In this document: in pieces, positions 48,851-60,098 of the stretch
Layout of the letters: every line of letters begins with the position of its first letter
How positions within the stretch are numbered: position 1 is the first letter of the stretch
NCBI GenBank assembly: GCA_022376515.1
Contig: WTXI01000171.1
Location: 1 to 64,000 of the forward strand
Source: Lactifluus volemus
Lineage: Eukaryota > Basidiomycota > Agaricomycetes > Russulales > Russulaceae
Direction of reading: 5' to 3'
Length of the DNA: 64,000 nt
Translations under genes and position numbers: made by a program
Notes under the pieces: generated by a model
The model's input: only the letters and a program-made list of their open reading frames with translations
Databases searched by the model: none
Told to the model about the DNA's origin: nothing

Positions 48851-49776
48851 CCTCGTTCCCACCAGAGACAATTCTGAGCTCTTTTGACACTCTTGATCGG
48901 ATCACGCTCTCCACTGCAACGGGGCGGTCATTCTGATTGGCTTCGATCTTCGATCTATCCTTTCTTCACGAAACCTCTTCCTCGGCATGCTTTTTTTGAT
49001 CCCGCAGGTTTCTTTGTAAGTTCCATGGGAAATAATCCAAGAATACGTGATGGTGCATTGCCAGACGCAATCTTTATTGCAGCGATTGATTGGTTCCGTA
49101 ATCTTCGTGAGGCCCGCCAAACTGTTGTATCGCTTTTCCAATTCCAAAAACGCCACACCATATAGTGCACCTTCGCCATTTGCCGTGACAACTTGAAAAT
49201 CGATCCCGAAGGAAAATCATCACCGTGACGGACCAGGACCATCTCAGGAAACTGGGATAGCACGAGAATTTTTACACCGCAGCAGCTAATGCCGTGATTC
49301 GTCCATCACAACTCGAGATTTCTACCTATAGCTAGCACGCTAGTGACTCCGGCATAGACCATTTACGTGGACTCCCGTAGAAGAGTGGCGTTCCTCTGCG
49401 CTCGCTCGAACCACCGTACCTGTGCAACTTCGGGATTATTAAGTCGATGAATTCGCCTTGTTTAGGTCACATCTTTGTGTGTCTCCCGTTCTGTTTGGCC
49501 TTACAACCAACCTCTAAGAAAACTCTGATCTGATCACAGTCCGCATCACAACCGTATATTATATACAGCGCTGCAAGACAGAAGTATCGGCGTCATGTTC
49601 AAGCCGCAAATTTTCTCACCGTTCGGTGTCAATTGTCACAGTGACACCTTCCGTTTAGGATACATTCATAACTCATCGCCCAGAAGACGACAACTATAAA
49701 TGCTGACCCTACCATTTACACCATCATAATCGTTCCTGTGTGACTCTAAAAGGGGTCCTCTTCAATCTTCTTCGCA
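48851..49776 (+). promoter_or_regulatory. Upstream region of type-1 copy I
   Basis: Type-1 upstream module with GTAAGTTCCATGGGAAATAA, the inverted repeat element at 49625-49648 and TATAAAT at 49695-49701, 76 bases before the ATG. The T run at 48991-48997 has 7 T; the same run has 11 T before copy K. Confidence 0.6.
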
Positions 49777-51458
49777 ATGGTTGCAGAATCGTCTTCGATT
49801 CCTCCGGACATTTCCAGAATGTGAGTTGGCCAGCTGAATCCGGAGTCCGTCTATCCACTAACCTCGTTCGCAGAACTGGCCCATTTGTATGCTTTTTCGA
49901 TGATTGGCCCTACTACTTGCTCAGGGTTTCGACTAGCTCTTTGGTCCCCTGATAAATTGGGCCCTGTACGGCGTTCTCTGTGTCCAGGCCTGTGGGTATC
50001 CCTACCTTCAACTTACGTTTAGACACCCCTCTTACCCAGCTCAGACGTGTACAGCTACAATTTTCCGGACGACAAACGATGGTTAAAATTTCTTTGTAGG
50101 TCTCTGCGATGATATGGATTTAAACCCAGTTGATAGAGGAACTCTCGCCAGGCTGCTTTGTCTTTCTTCTGGAAACCTCCCAAACAGCTCTGACAGGGGT
50201 TGACGCCTACCGCTGGTTCGTTACTGGGTTCGGAAACCTTGACAGCCTCAGGAATCCCAATGTCTCTGCCATAGACAGCCCGACTATAGACGCGGTCATA
50301 TCGCTCATTGTCCAATTGTTCTACTGCTACCGGATCTGGACGCTACGCAAGCAGTTATGGTGGCTCTCCGGGATCATTGCCATTGTACGGATGTGTCCTC
50401 GTATTCCCATGCTAACTTTACTTACATTCATAAAGCTTTCCGTTACGCAAGCATGTGGAGCATTATTGGGTGGGCTCAAGGTGAGCATTATCATTATTCA
50501 ATTTCATTCTACACTAAGGGCATTTTAACACCAACCCCAGGCAGCTATACGTGGAACCTTTGGCAGTTTCAAGACCGCCACTCCACACGTACGCATTTCC
50601 GGCTCACCCTATTGGTACCCTACTGATTATTTCCCGGCATAGATGTGGCTAATAGTAACCGCGGTAGTGGACATTCTGATTGCAGTGGCAATGTTGTTGC
50701 TGGTATGTCATTGAGCTTCCAATCCTTCAGAATGTTAGATGGTTGCATTCACAGCTAAGAAAAACGCGAACCAACGGGAATGAGGGACGATTTTCGAGCT
50801 ACGTTCTACGACGCGTGGTGCAGCTTACTGTAGAAACGAACCTGCTAACTGGTAAATGTCTCTCAAAATAACTCCCCGCGACTTTCCTCTCACCTCCTGT
50901 TAGCTACTGTCGCTATTATTTCTTTCATCACCTTCGCTGCCTTCCCCGTAAGTCCAAACTACGGCATTATATATGGAAAAGGGTTTATATTGTCTTTACA
51001 GAATGAAATTTTCTACACCTGCCCGTATGTCCTCCGTATATTCAAGTTGTATACCCTGTTGATGTCAATTGAAGGACCATGGTTATCGGGAAATTGTAAG
51101 CTGCATCTTGCCAGTGTATCAAGCTCCAAGTTGTCCTTCTGACTCCTTAACTGCATGTAGGTATTCCAACACACTCTTTGTCACACTCAATAATCGTATC
51201 TACTTTCGCGATCAACCATTTCCCGAGTCCAAGGGAGATGACGGATACCTTGAACGAGGCTCTCACCTTCAGGCTTCCATTGGCACGACTCGGAGGTTAT
51301 TGGCAAATGTCCCACCGAAGTCCCCACAGTCGTCTACAGCTAACCACACTTCCGAGTCGATCAGTCTTGATGAAACCCTCCCAAATGTCGAGGCTGAGAG
51401 GAAAAAAGATTATAGTAGCGCTATCACTGTTAGCTCTGAACCAACGGCATGTCTTTAA
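49777..51458 (+). CDS. DUF6534-type membrane protein, type 1, copy I
   Basis: Near twin of copy G. Starts MVAESSSIPPDISR. Differences visible by eye: ALLGGLK in place of ALWGGLK, AAIRGTFGSFKTATPH in the loop, MWLIVTAVVDILIAVAMLLL in helix 5, VLRRVVQLTVETNLLT, ITFAAFP, and FRDQPFPESKGDD in the tail. It keeps the long form of the A run after EAERK and therefore the family ending SSEPTACL. All joins read in phase. Confidence 0.9.
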
Positions 51459-52200
51459 TCACGCTAACCGTCCGTAGTCATCTGACGCTATGTGTTTCCC
51501 CGTAATTAGGACTAAGTCATGAAACTCGGGAGGAGCCGGTATCCCCATGAGTCACAAGAAATGTTGAGGGAGCATCCTGCATGTCGGAGGATGAAGATGG
51601 AGCATAATAAGAAGTGACAAGCCACTGTAGTACTACATTATATGAGCTCCATCGTCATCTATCTTTAAACAGGTCTCTTTTCTATGTTTGCCTTGAGTTC
51701 TGAGTCGCTGCGTGCGACAAGTGCTGGACATGGTGATGCAGACCTGAGCAACGTAAAGCTTCATTTATTCATTTTTTAAAATCCGCATTTGAATTGCGCT
51801 GAGTGTTTACAAAGAACGAAGACGTGCTGAGCTACGCGAAAACTCTGAGGTGTGAAGGTATACAGTACTTACTATCAATGAGAAAACGTTCTCGAACGCC
51901 GGTGCCGCATATCGCTCTTGTCCCAGCCGCTGACTCGGAGCCCGGCGAGGACAATGATATTGCGGGTGCAGACCAAGACAGTGTCGCTTGCCCCTTGACA
52001 CTGATGCACTGACGTGTTGACATGACGACATCATGTTTTAAATGCATAGAATGTACAATATCGAATGTGGCGGGCTTAAGTCCATCGAAGCTTCGGCTCT
52101 AATTAGACGCGCAAGTTCAGTCACGACTACCGTGACGGACCCGCAGCCAAGCCATTGAGATCATCTTGAGACGCATCACTTTGCAGGAACATTCTGCGGC
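51459..52200 (+). repeat. Type-1 downstream module, copy 2
   Basis: Matches 42664-43400 throughout, including GAAGACGTGCTGAGCTACGC and CGGAGCCCGGCGAGGAC. Runs into STAND fragment copy 4. Confidence 0.75.
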
Positions 52201-52207
52201 TCATGCC

Positions 52208-52560
52208 GTATGGAAGACGAGCCCTGTGCTCGGAAGCGGTCTCTGATGTAGTCATGTAGACTTTGGTGGGTGTTACTGGTATGTCAGTTGGACAGACACG
52301 TTTCGACTTGACAGGTATTCAGCGTGCGTCCTGGATGAACTTCAGATCCTCTGGATCTGGATGGGACGTATGGGTCGAGCTTGTTAGGCACCTCCGAGGA
52401 AAGATGGAGGAAAGCACATAATTGGCATCTCGTCCGTTGTCATCGCACACTATGCGTCAAAGCATGATTTTGAGAAGTTGGTCACGAAGTGGCATGGGTT
52501 TCCAGATAACGCTGAAGATATAACACTGTCAGAATGTTCAACTTCGATCCAAATCGCTGA
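52208..52560 (+). pseudogene. STAND (NACHT-ankyrin) gene fragment, copy 4
   Basis: Contains intron-like DNA ending TTGACAG, then frames for YSACVLDEL, LLGTSEER and KWHGFPDNAEDITLSE. The LPxALD part is altered. Keeps more of the 3' side than copy 2. Confidence 0.72.
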
Positions 52561-52606
52561 AATCAACGATTCCCTGGAAGCGACGTTGAGAACACTTTTT
52601 CATTGT

Positions 52607-52647
52607 TTACGTCACATGAGCTGGCTAGTCAGAACTGTGACGTAATG
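52607..52647. repeat. Inverted repeat TTACGTCACA ... TGTGACGTAA
   Basis: Perfect 10-base arms around GCTGGCTAGTCAGAAC. The relative at 30666-30700 has the same middle but degenerate arms. The core TGACGTCA-like half-sites resemble bZIP/CREB sites, which may be chance. Confidence 0.55.
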
Positions 52648-52830
52648 CTACCTTCACGACCATCATCATGGAGTTCTACACAGCTCAAAAATAGGTTGAC
52701 GACGCGCGGGTTGGGGATGTGTCGTTTTGGACACGAGGCATGAAGTTCTTGTCGTCTCACGGCCGGCGCTGCTCACTCACTCTCTATCTTCCCGGCCCGG
52801 GCCTCTACGATTCCCGAACTCACTCACAGA

Positions 52831-53024
52831 ACCCATACCCTGGGGTTTCGTGCGATGGTGTATACCTTTATCCAAACCGTCCTCCCGACCATCGTCTCAC
52901 GGTAGTTAAGCCCTTGGGTGTACATGTCCGGGCCCTCAGAACTTTCGACAGATTCCGCCTTGATACGCTTTCACCTACAATCGACCCGGAGGAAGGAAGG
53001 GTCTTGTCGTTGTCTTGGACTTAA
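52831..53024 (+). pseudogene. C-terminal fragment of a type-2 DUF6534 gene (copy J)
   Basis: Only the polar tail survives: NPYPGVSCDGVYL, RLTVVKPLGVHVRAL, DTLSPTIDPEEGRVLSLSWT, closest to copy H. Everything upstream, including all membrane segments, is replaced by the CGATTCCCGAACTCACTC segment that normally lies about 900 bases upstream of a type-2 start. A deletion of the whole gene body between these points explains the shorter second tandem unit. Confidence 0.85.
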
Positions 53025-53649
53025 AGGTACACAACTTCACTAGCTTCACTGGCAATGCAGCCGTTTGGCTCTGAATCTATCTGCAAGTACGTGTCGTTAT
53101 AAACGGATGTCATGATCTCGAGCAGGGTTTGGATGTTCGTTGGGTGTGAAAGGACGGGGAATCTGTCATTTGCGTAGTCACAGTGTCTCTCCGTCTTGAT
53201 AAGCTCCTAGATTGTTATCATAGTATTTCTATATCTTTAGTGTTGTCAGGAAACCCTATGACATCCGTTACAAGTGCCAAGTCTCGCTCACTATGTTACG
53301 TACCTTATCCTGTTGAGCAAGCGCGACTCGATGCTACCATTTTCAGCTGTTCCAGAGCACTCACATCCACGTTGTGCTCCACCAATGGCTGAATACAATG
53401 AGGCCACTTCGAGCCGCGATGAGAACTCGAACTCAGTAACCCATCGAAGACGTCTCCAACATCCCGAACCTTCACGTGGCTAACCCATTTTTGAGCGGTG
53501 TAGAACGCAAAGAGGTCGTGGTCGTGGTCGTACACAGTTCTGACTAACCAGTACATGTGACGCTAAGAACTCCTCAGTAAAGGAGTACTTGACGTCACAT
53601 CAACCGGCTTCAGGGAAATTCTCGATTTCGACGATTGCAATCAAACTTG
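53025..53649. repeat. Type-2 downstream module, copy 2
   Basis: Matches 46439-47059, ending in the inverted repeat at 53557-53603. No gene. Confidence 0.7.
53557..53603. repeat. Imperfect inverted repeat (hairpin), copy 3
   Basis: Almost identical to 46949-46995: TGTGACGCTAAGAACTCCT, loop, AGGAGTACTTGACGTCACA. Confidence 0.65.
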
Positions 53650-53992
53650 AACGTTCTGACAGCGTTATGTCCTCGGCGTCATCTGGACACCCGATGTCGC
53701 TTCACGACCAAGTCGGGGTTTTTTCAGAATCAAACTGAATCGCGAGCCCTTTCGCGTGATTTGACGCGTAGCGTGCGATAAGGCAGTGGAAGTGATGTCC
53801 GTGATGGCATCTTTCCTCGGAGGTGCCCAAGAAGCTCCGCCCACGGATACCATCCAGAGCGATCGGAAGTTCATTCAGGACGCGCGATGAACATCTGAAA
53901 AGGAGGAAGGTCGTAACGTGTCCAATTGGCATATCGTAGCACCCACCGAAGTCCATCGAGAGCGCGAGCACAGGGACAGGGCGTCTTGCCAT
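53650..53992 (-). pseudogene. STAND (NACHT-ankyrin) gene fragment, copy 5
   Basis: Best-preserved fragment. On the minus strand ICQLDTLR, then in another frame RVLNELPIALDGIRGRSFLG, TSEERCHHGHHFHCLIARYA and GLAIQFDSEKTPTW. The order CQLDTLR, VLxELPxALD, FQC-like HFHC, AIxFD is that of the NACHT-to-ankyrin linker in fungal STAND proteins. No P-loop or ankyrin is attached. Confidence 0.78.
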
Positions 53993-56190
53993 ACTGTATA
54001 TCCCGTCGGCCGTTTCCGAAAATGGCTTGGCTCGGCTTGGCGTGGCGCGGCTTGGCGCTTCAAGACTCCCGTGGGTGTTTGAGAAAGAAAGTCAAAGCAC
54101 CACACTAACGGTAATAGGCCTTTGGCAATTACATCTTTGATGATATTGGGCTGGTCTATATATGATTGGCATGCAGACGGAGGGGGGGCGACCGCGCATT
54201 TACGAAGGGAGGTCAAGGCGCCTATTGAAAAGCCTATCGTAGGTGAACCACGCTGCAGCTTCGTGTCATCACAACATAAAACGGTATGGTTAATTGAAGA
54301 ACCTCGAGAGGTGAGCCCTCTCGATGAGCATACTCGTAGTTTGCATCTGTGGTCTTTGTGCAGCATGAGGGGGAAAGGGATCAGTCGCGGCTGTACAAAA
54401 GCTGAGCAGGACTTGCGTACCGTATTTGACGATGTGTCTAATCTCCGGATTCTTCACAACCATCATCCACGTTTTCTGGCGTCAGTTAGTCAGATGTTTC
54501 GGGTACATCTCGTGCACCGACATTTTTGTAATATTGCTAAGAAGAAAATGGATGATTTAGCCCCATCGAATGCGAACCAAAGAACGCAGAGCGCCTCAGG
54601 TATTATCTTTGTGAGTGTTTCCGTCATATCAGCTATTAGGGGGCGTAGGGTCCCGGAATTATACCATGTAGCGTGAGGAAGCGCGTGAGATCTGGTTGGT
54701 TTGTGGTAACATAGTTTGGAGCTTGATAGATTGGAATCCACAAAACAAAGCGCAGAGGAATAAACAACGACCCTTATCGCAAGACTTCGGCGAAGGAAAA
54801 GGACCCCAGTTTCAGCGAAGTTTGCAGGAGAGAATGTCTACAAATGAGAGTTTAAAATGCTGTGATACGGGAGACACCATGGCCAACCACTGAAATTCAT
54901 CAAGCCAATGCCCTGACCAAAGGATGCCTATATAGGGTAAGGCCAAGCAGATTCATCATTACCTGTTCGTTCTTCTCAGCTATATTGAGGGCATCCAATT
55001 TCATTTGAAATGCGGTGAGACAACGTCGGCGGAGTCCTAGCAGCTGTCGAGTTATGCACCGATTATATGCTGTTGGAGGCCTTGCTAGTCTTCATTTGTA
55101 CTGTATTCCTTTAGGGAAGCATCAAAGATGGACAAGGGGGGGAAGACAACTGAAAAGGAGCGGCGGAAATAACACCGGCAAGTAATAATTGGTTTGGATT
55201 CGTAACTTACAAGAGGAAGGACGAAAGCATTCCAGAGCGCCTTATGAACAGATAGACGCTGAAGTTGCCTATTTTCTCATTTCAAAGTTAGAGGCATCGG
55301 TCTAGGAGACTGCTCTGAAATGACGGCATCTAGGCTCAAACACCAGGTCTCGATTCAACGACGCACGATAGTATGTAGGATGCCTTGTGTGGGCAAGACA
55401 TTGTAGGGCGCTCGAGGCTTGCTTAGTTCGACAATCGACAATAGATCAGGGCAAGACGCCCAAGAGGCGCCTGCTTGCTTGTCAATGAAGTGATAAACAA
55501 GAATTGATGATAAAACCGAACGACGAAAGCGTTCAACGCATCACGGCAGGCGTCAAGTGAGCGTCACTCCATCTAGGTAGAGACCTTCCTAAGGAGCATA
55601 TGGGGATAGGCCGTAGTCCGGATCCCAGGTCTGTGACAATTTCAAGTCGCCAACTTGAACCATGGTGTTTTGAATGTCAGATGTGAGCCATCAAGCGTGT
55701 TGGGGATTCCGCTTAGGCGTAACATGGCGACGCTGAGGGTGTGGGCGGGGTTGATTAGTCAAACTACATGATCCCAAATGTGTTGATTCCACCGGAACAC
55801 GGGCTGGTCGCTTGTGGCCGAACAATTTTGAACTCCGATGGGTCCAATGATCCAGCCGTAACGTAAGCAAAAGGCCTCAACGAAAGACATGTACTTTCGG
55901 GGATGGACTTTGCAGAATTGCAGGACATGTTCCTGATGCATATCTGAACTTGCTTTCCTTCAGCGCTTCAGAGTTGTCCTCTGCGAAATGAACCCTGTTG
56001 GTTCTGTGCTCAAGTTACGGTCCCGCCAGATCTAGCATGGGTAAGTCCTCCCACCGAGGAGAGCAACGAGAATGCTGATATCAGAAATCGTGACCATGCG
56101 AGGAGATGAGTTAGCCGCAGTCGTACTACGCTGGCATGTCTACCGGTCACCGCTAAACCTAACTAGATATCGTCTACCTCGAACGCACCT
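53993..56190 (+). repeat. Left block of tandem unit, copy 2
   Basis: Corresponds to 47346-48850 with extra DNA. Open frames on both strands (about 54122-54676 plus, 53875-54366 minus) are not preserved in copy 1, so they are not called as genes. Confidence 0.6.
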
Positions 56191-57258
56191 CGTTCTCACC
56201 AGAGACAATTCCGAGCTCTTTTGACACTCTTGATCGGATCACGCGCTCCACTGCAACGGGGGCGGTCATTCTGATTGACCTTGGATCTTCAATCTATCCT
56301 TTTCTTACGGAATCTCTTCCTTGGTATGCTTTTTTTTTTTGATCCCGTGGGGTTTCCATGTAAGTTCCGTGAGAAAAAATCCAGGAACAGGTGGCGATAG
56401 GCGAGAGACGCAATCTTTGTTGCAGCGATTGATTGGTTTCGTAATCTTCGTGAAACCCGAGGGACGGGCGCCAAACTGTTGTATTCATCGATCTCTTTTC
56501 CAATTCCAAACACGATAGTACGCTTTCGCCATTTGCCGTGACAATTTGAATATCAATCCCGAAGGCCGATCATTAACCAGGACCATCTCGGGAAACTGGT
56601 GGGGTAGCACGAGAATTTCTACACCGCAGCAGCTAATGCCGTGATTCGTCCATCACTACTGTCGAACAGGCTCCTTCTGTTTGTGGCATAAAAAGACTCG
56701 AGATTTCTATCTATAGCTCGCACGCTAGTGACTCAGGAATGCGCCAGCTACGTGGACAGTCCGTCGAAGAGGGTGGTGTTCCTCGGCGCTCACTCGAACC
56801 ACCACCGTGCCTGTGCAACTTCGGGATTACAAAGTCGATGAATTCGACCTTTTTACGTCACATCTTTGTGTATCCCCAGTTCTACTTGGCCTTATCACTG
56901 AGGCGGATGTACTGTATATGCCAGGTTGTTGGCAGTAAGAGGCTTCTTGCGACATTTAGGCTCGAGTCACTCCGCCTCTAAGAGAACTCTGATCTAGTCA
57001 GTCCGGATCACAGCTACATATTATGTACAGCGCCGCAAATCTGAGACAGAAGCGTCGGCGTCATGTCCAAGCCGCGTAAGATTCTCAAACGTTCTCACCG
57101 GCCGGTGTCTATTGTCACAGTGACACCTTCCGTTTAGGATACATTCAATGCTGTACTCTCTGTCCAGAAGATGACAGCTATATATGGTGACCCCACCATT
57201 TACACCATCGCAATCCCTCTTCTGACGCTATAAGTGGTCCTCTCAGATCTTGTTCGCC
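56191..57258 (+). promoter_or_regulatory. Upstream region of type-1 copy K
   Basis: Type-1 upstream module with an 11-T run, the inverted repeat element at 57103-57127 (first arm GGTGTCT) and TATATAT at 57179-57185, about 75 bases before the ATG. It also has an extra segment near 56900-56970 not seen in copies G and I. Confidence 0.6.
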
Positions 57259-58898
57259 ATGGCCGCCGAGTCGTCTTCGATTCCTCCTGACATTTCCAGG
57301 GTGTGAGTTGCCAGCTGAGCCCGGAGTATGTCTATCCACTAACCTCGTCCTTAGAACTGGCCCATTTGTAGGCTTTGCATTTTCTATGATTAGCCCTACG
57401 GTTTTCTCAGCATTACGACTAGCTTTTTGGTCCCATGATCAATTGGGCGCTTTACGGCGTTGTCTGTGTCCAAGCCTGTGAGTATCCCTGATGTTACGTT
57501 TGGACATGCCGTTAACCCATCTCAGACGTGTACAGCTACAATTTCCCAGACGACAAACGATGGTTAAAATCTCTTTGTATGTCTCTGCGATGATATGGAA
57601 TTTTCTCCCAGTTGATAGAGGAACTCTCGCCAGGCTGCTTTGTCTTTCTTTTTGAAACCGTCCAAACAGCTCTGACGGGAGTTGACGTCTACCGGTGGTT
57701 TGTTACTGGATTCGGCAACCTTGACAGCCTTAAGAATCCCAATTTCGCTGCCATAGACAGTCCTACTATGGACGCGATCATATCGCTCACTGTCCAAGGG
57801 TTCTACTGCTTCCGGATCTGGACGCTACGCAAGGAGTTATGGTGGCTTTCCGTGATCATTGCCATTGTACGCATGTGTCCTCGTATGCCCATGCTTGACT
57901 TTACTTATATTGATAAAGCTTGCTGTAACGCAAGCAGTTGGGGCATTATGGGGTGGGCTCGAGGTCAGCATTATACCATTCTACACTAAGGGCCTATTAA
58001 CGCCAATCTCAGGCAGCTGCACGTGGAACCTTCTCCAATGTCAGGGCCGCTCCATTCGTATGCATTTCCGGCTCACTCTATTGGTACCCTACTGATTATT
58101 TCCCGGTCTAGCTGTGGTTGATAACAAGTGCGGTAGTGGATGTTCTGATTGCAGTGGCAATGTTATGGCTGGTATGTCATTGAGCCTCCGATCCTCCAGA
58201 ATGTTACATGTTCGCATTCACAGCTAAGAAAAACGCGAACTAACCGGAATGAGGGACGATTTTCGAGTTACGTTTTACCACGCGTGGTGCAGCTCACGAT
58301 TGAAACGAACGTGCTAACCGGTAAATGTCTCTCAAATAACTCCCCGCGACTTTCCTCTCACTTCCTGTTAGCTACTGTCGCTATCATTTCTTTCATCCTC
58401 TTCGCTGCCTTCCCTGTAAGTCCATACTACGGCATTATATATGGCAGGCAGTTGATATTGTCTTTACAGAAAGAAGTCTACTACACCTGCCCGTATGTTC
58501 TCTGTATCACCAAGTTTCATATATGTTGACATCAATCATGATTGAAGGACCATGGTTATCGGGAAATTGTAAGTCGCAACTTCTCCCGAGCTCGTATTTC
58601 TGACTCCTCAACCGTATGTAGTTATTCCAACACACTCTTTGTCACTCTCAATAACCGTATCTACTTCCGCGATCGACCTTTCCCTGGGCACACGAGAGAT
58701 GATGCATACCTTGAACGAGGCTCTCATCTTTCCGTCGGCACGAGACCATTGGCACATCTCTCATCAAAGTCCCCACAGTCGGCTACAAACCGCACTTCGA
58801 TCTGCCTCAATGAAGCCATCCCAAAAGTCGAAGCTGAGAGGAAAAGCGATTATAGTAACGCTCTCACTTTTAGCTTTGAACCAACGGCATGCCTTTAA
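57259..58898 (+). CDS. DUF6534-type membrane protein, type 1, copy K
   Basis: Starts MAAESSSIPPDISRV. Blocks: LFGPMINWALYGVVCVQ, YVYSYNFPDDKRWLKSL, CFVFLFETVQTALTGVDVYRW, LTVQGFYCFRIWTLRKELWW, LAVTQAVGALWGGLE, AAARGTFSNVRAAPF, LWLITSAVVDVLIAVAMLWL, GRFSSYVLPRVVQLTIETNVLT, TVAIISFILFAAFP, EVYYTCP, TMVIGKL, YSNTLFVTLNNRIYFRDRPF, ending SFEPTACL. It is the most diverged of the three plus-strand type-1 genes, with several tail deletions. All joins read in phase. Confidence 0.9.
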
Positions 58899-59665
58899 TC
58901 ACCCTAACCATATGTAGTCGTCTGACCGTATGTGTTTCCCCGTCATTAGGACTAGGTCGTGAAACTCGAGAGGAGCTGGTACCCCCTTGGGAAATAAATT
59001 ATGTTTCTGCACAGAAATGTTGAGGGAATCTTGCTTGTCGGAGGATGAAGATGGAACATTTTCAGAAGTGACAAGCCACTGTAGTACTACATTCTATGAG
59101 CTCTATCGTTATCTATCTTTAACTGGTCTCTATTCTATGTTCGACTCGAACTCTGAGTCGCTACGTGCGATAAATGCTGGACATGGTGATGCAAACCTGA
59201 GCAACATACAGCTTTGTATAAAAAGAACATCCACCGCGCTGTGTGTTTTAAAAACAACAAAGACGTGCTCAGCTACGCAAAAACTAACGTAAGCCGAAGG
59301 TGTGAAGGTGTGGACAAGATGACATACAACACAGTACATACTGTCAGTGAAGAAACCTTCTCGAACGCCGGTGCTGCGCCGGCGCTGAGCCCGGTGAAGA
59401 CAATATTGCGGGTGCCGCACAAGAGTGTCGCTTGCTCACATTGACATTGATGTGTTGACATGACAACACAATACCTGAACGCAAAAAATGTATAGTACCG
59501 AATGTGGCGGGCTAAGTCCATCGAAGCTTCGAAGATGCTAATTAGACATGCCAGTTCAGGCACCACTGGTGACTGAACTGACATGTGCACCGACGGACCT
59601 GCAGCCAAGCCTTTGAGATCATCTTGAGATGCTACACACTTGTAGACCTTCTGTAGCTCATGCCA
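58899..59665 (+). repeat. Type-1 downstream module, copy 3, and right edge of the array
   Basis: Matches 42664-43400 and 51459-52200 up to CTGTAGCTCATGCC at about 59665, where the similarity stops abruptly before the STAND fragment. This is the right boundary of the duplicated array. Confidence 0.7.
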
Positions 59666-60098
59666 CGCGACGTTGGCCCCTCCCAGAACCTAGGATATTA
59701 TAACTGGGTTGTTTGCAAAAGAGATTCACAACCACAGGTATGCGCGCTGGCAGGACTCAATGGTTGCGGGACGTCCCATAAGGTTTCGGCACCTATATCC
59801 ACGCTTCGCACCTCCGTCACGGTGACCACCTGATGCTACGACGCCATCCGTACTAATGTGGACCACAGCTGCTGCGGGCCCTGCTACACCACCACCTCTA
59901 GGTTGGACCATGACCGCCAGTCTGGCAACGTCGCAACGTGACGCTGCGCAACTCCGACACCGCGAGCCGCTGTCACCCGGCGCGTTGGCCGCGCCGTCAC
60001 TGTTGCGCCTCGTCATCACGCGCCTTGCAAACACGGGTCCTATCACGATCTATCTGTGTGGCAGATGAAGATCAAGAGATTGAAGAGAATAACCCTCA
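59666..60098. other. GC-rich unique stretch
   Basis: 59800-60020 is distinctly GC-rich compared with the array and unlike any other part of the window. Open in more than one frame; no family recognised. Confidence 0.4.

Noticed and set aside
53875..54366. 163-codon minus-strand open frame
   Set aside because: Only its end (ICQLDTLR) is meaningful, as part of a STAND fragment; the rest is unrelated flanking DNA.
54122..54676. 184-codon open frame on the plus strand in the second left block
   Set aside because: The duplicated copy near 47.5 kb breaks this frame repeatedly and no domain is recognisable.
58987..59292. Open frame in the third type-1 downstream module
   Set aside because: The equivalent sequence after copies G and I is not open, so it is non-coding.
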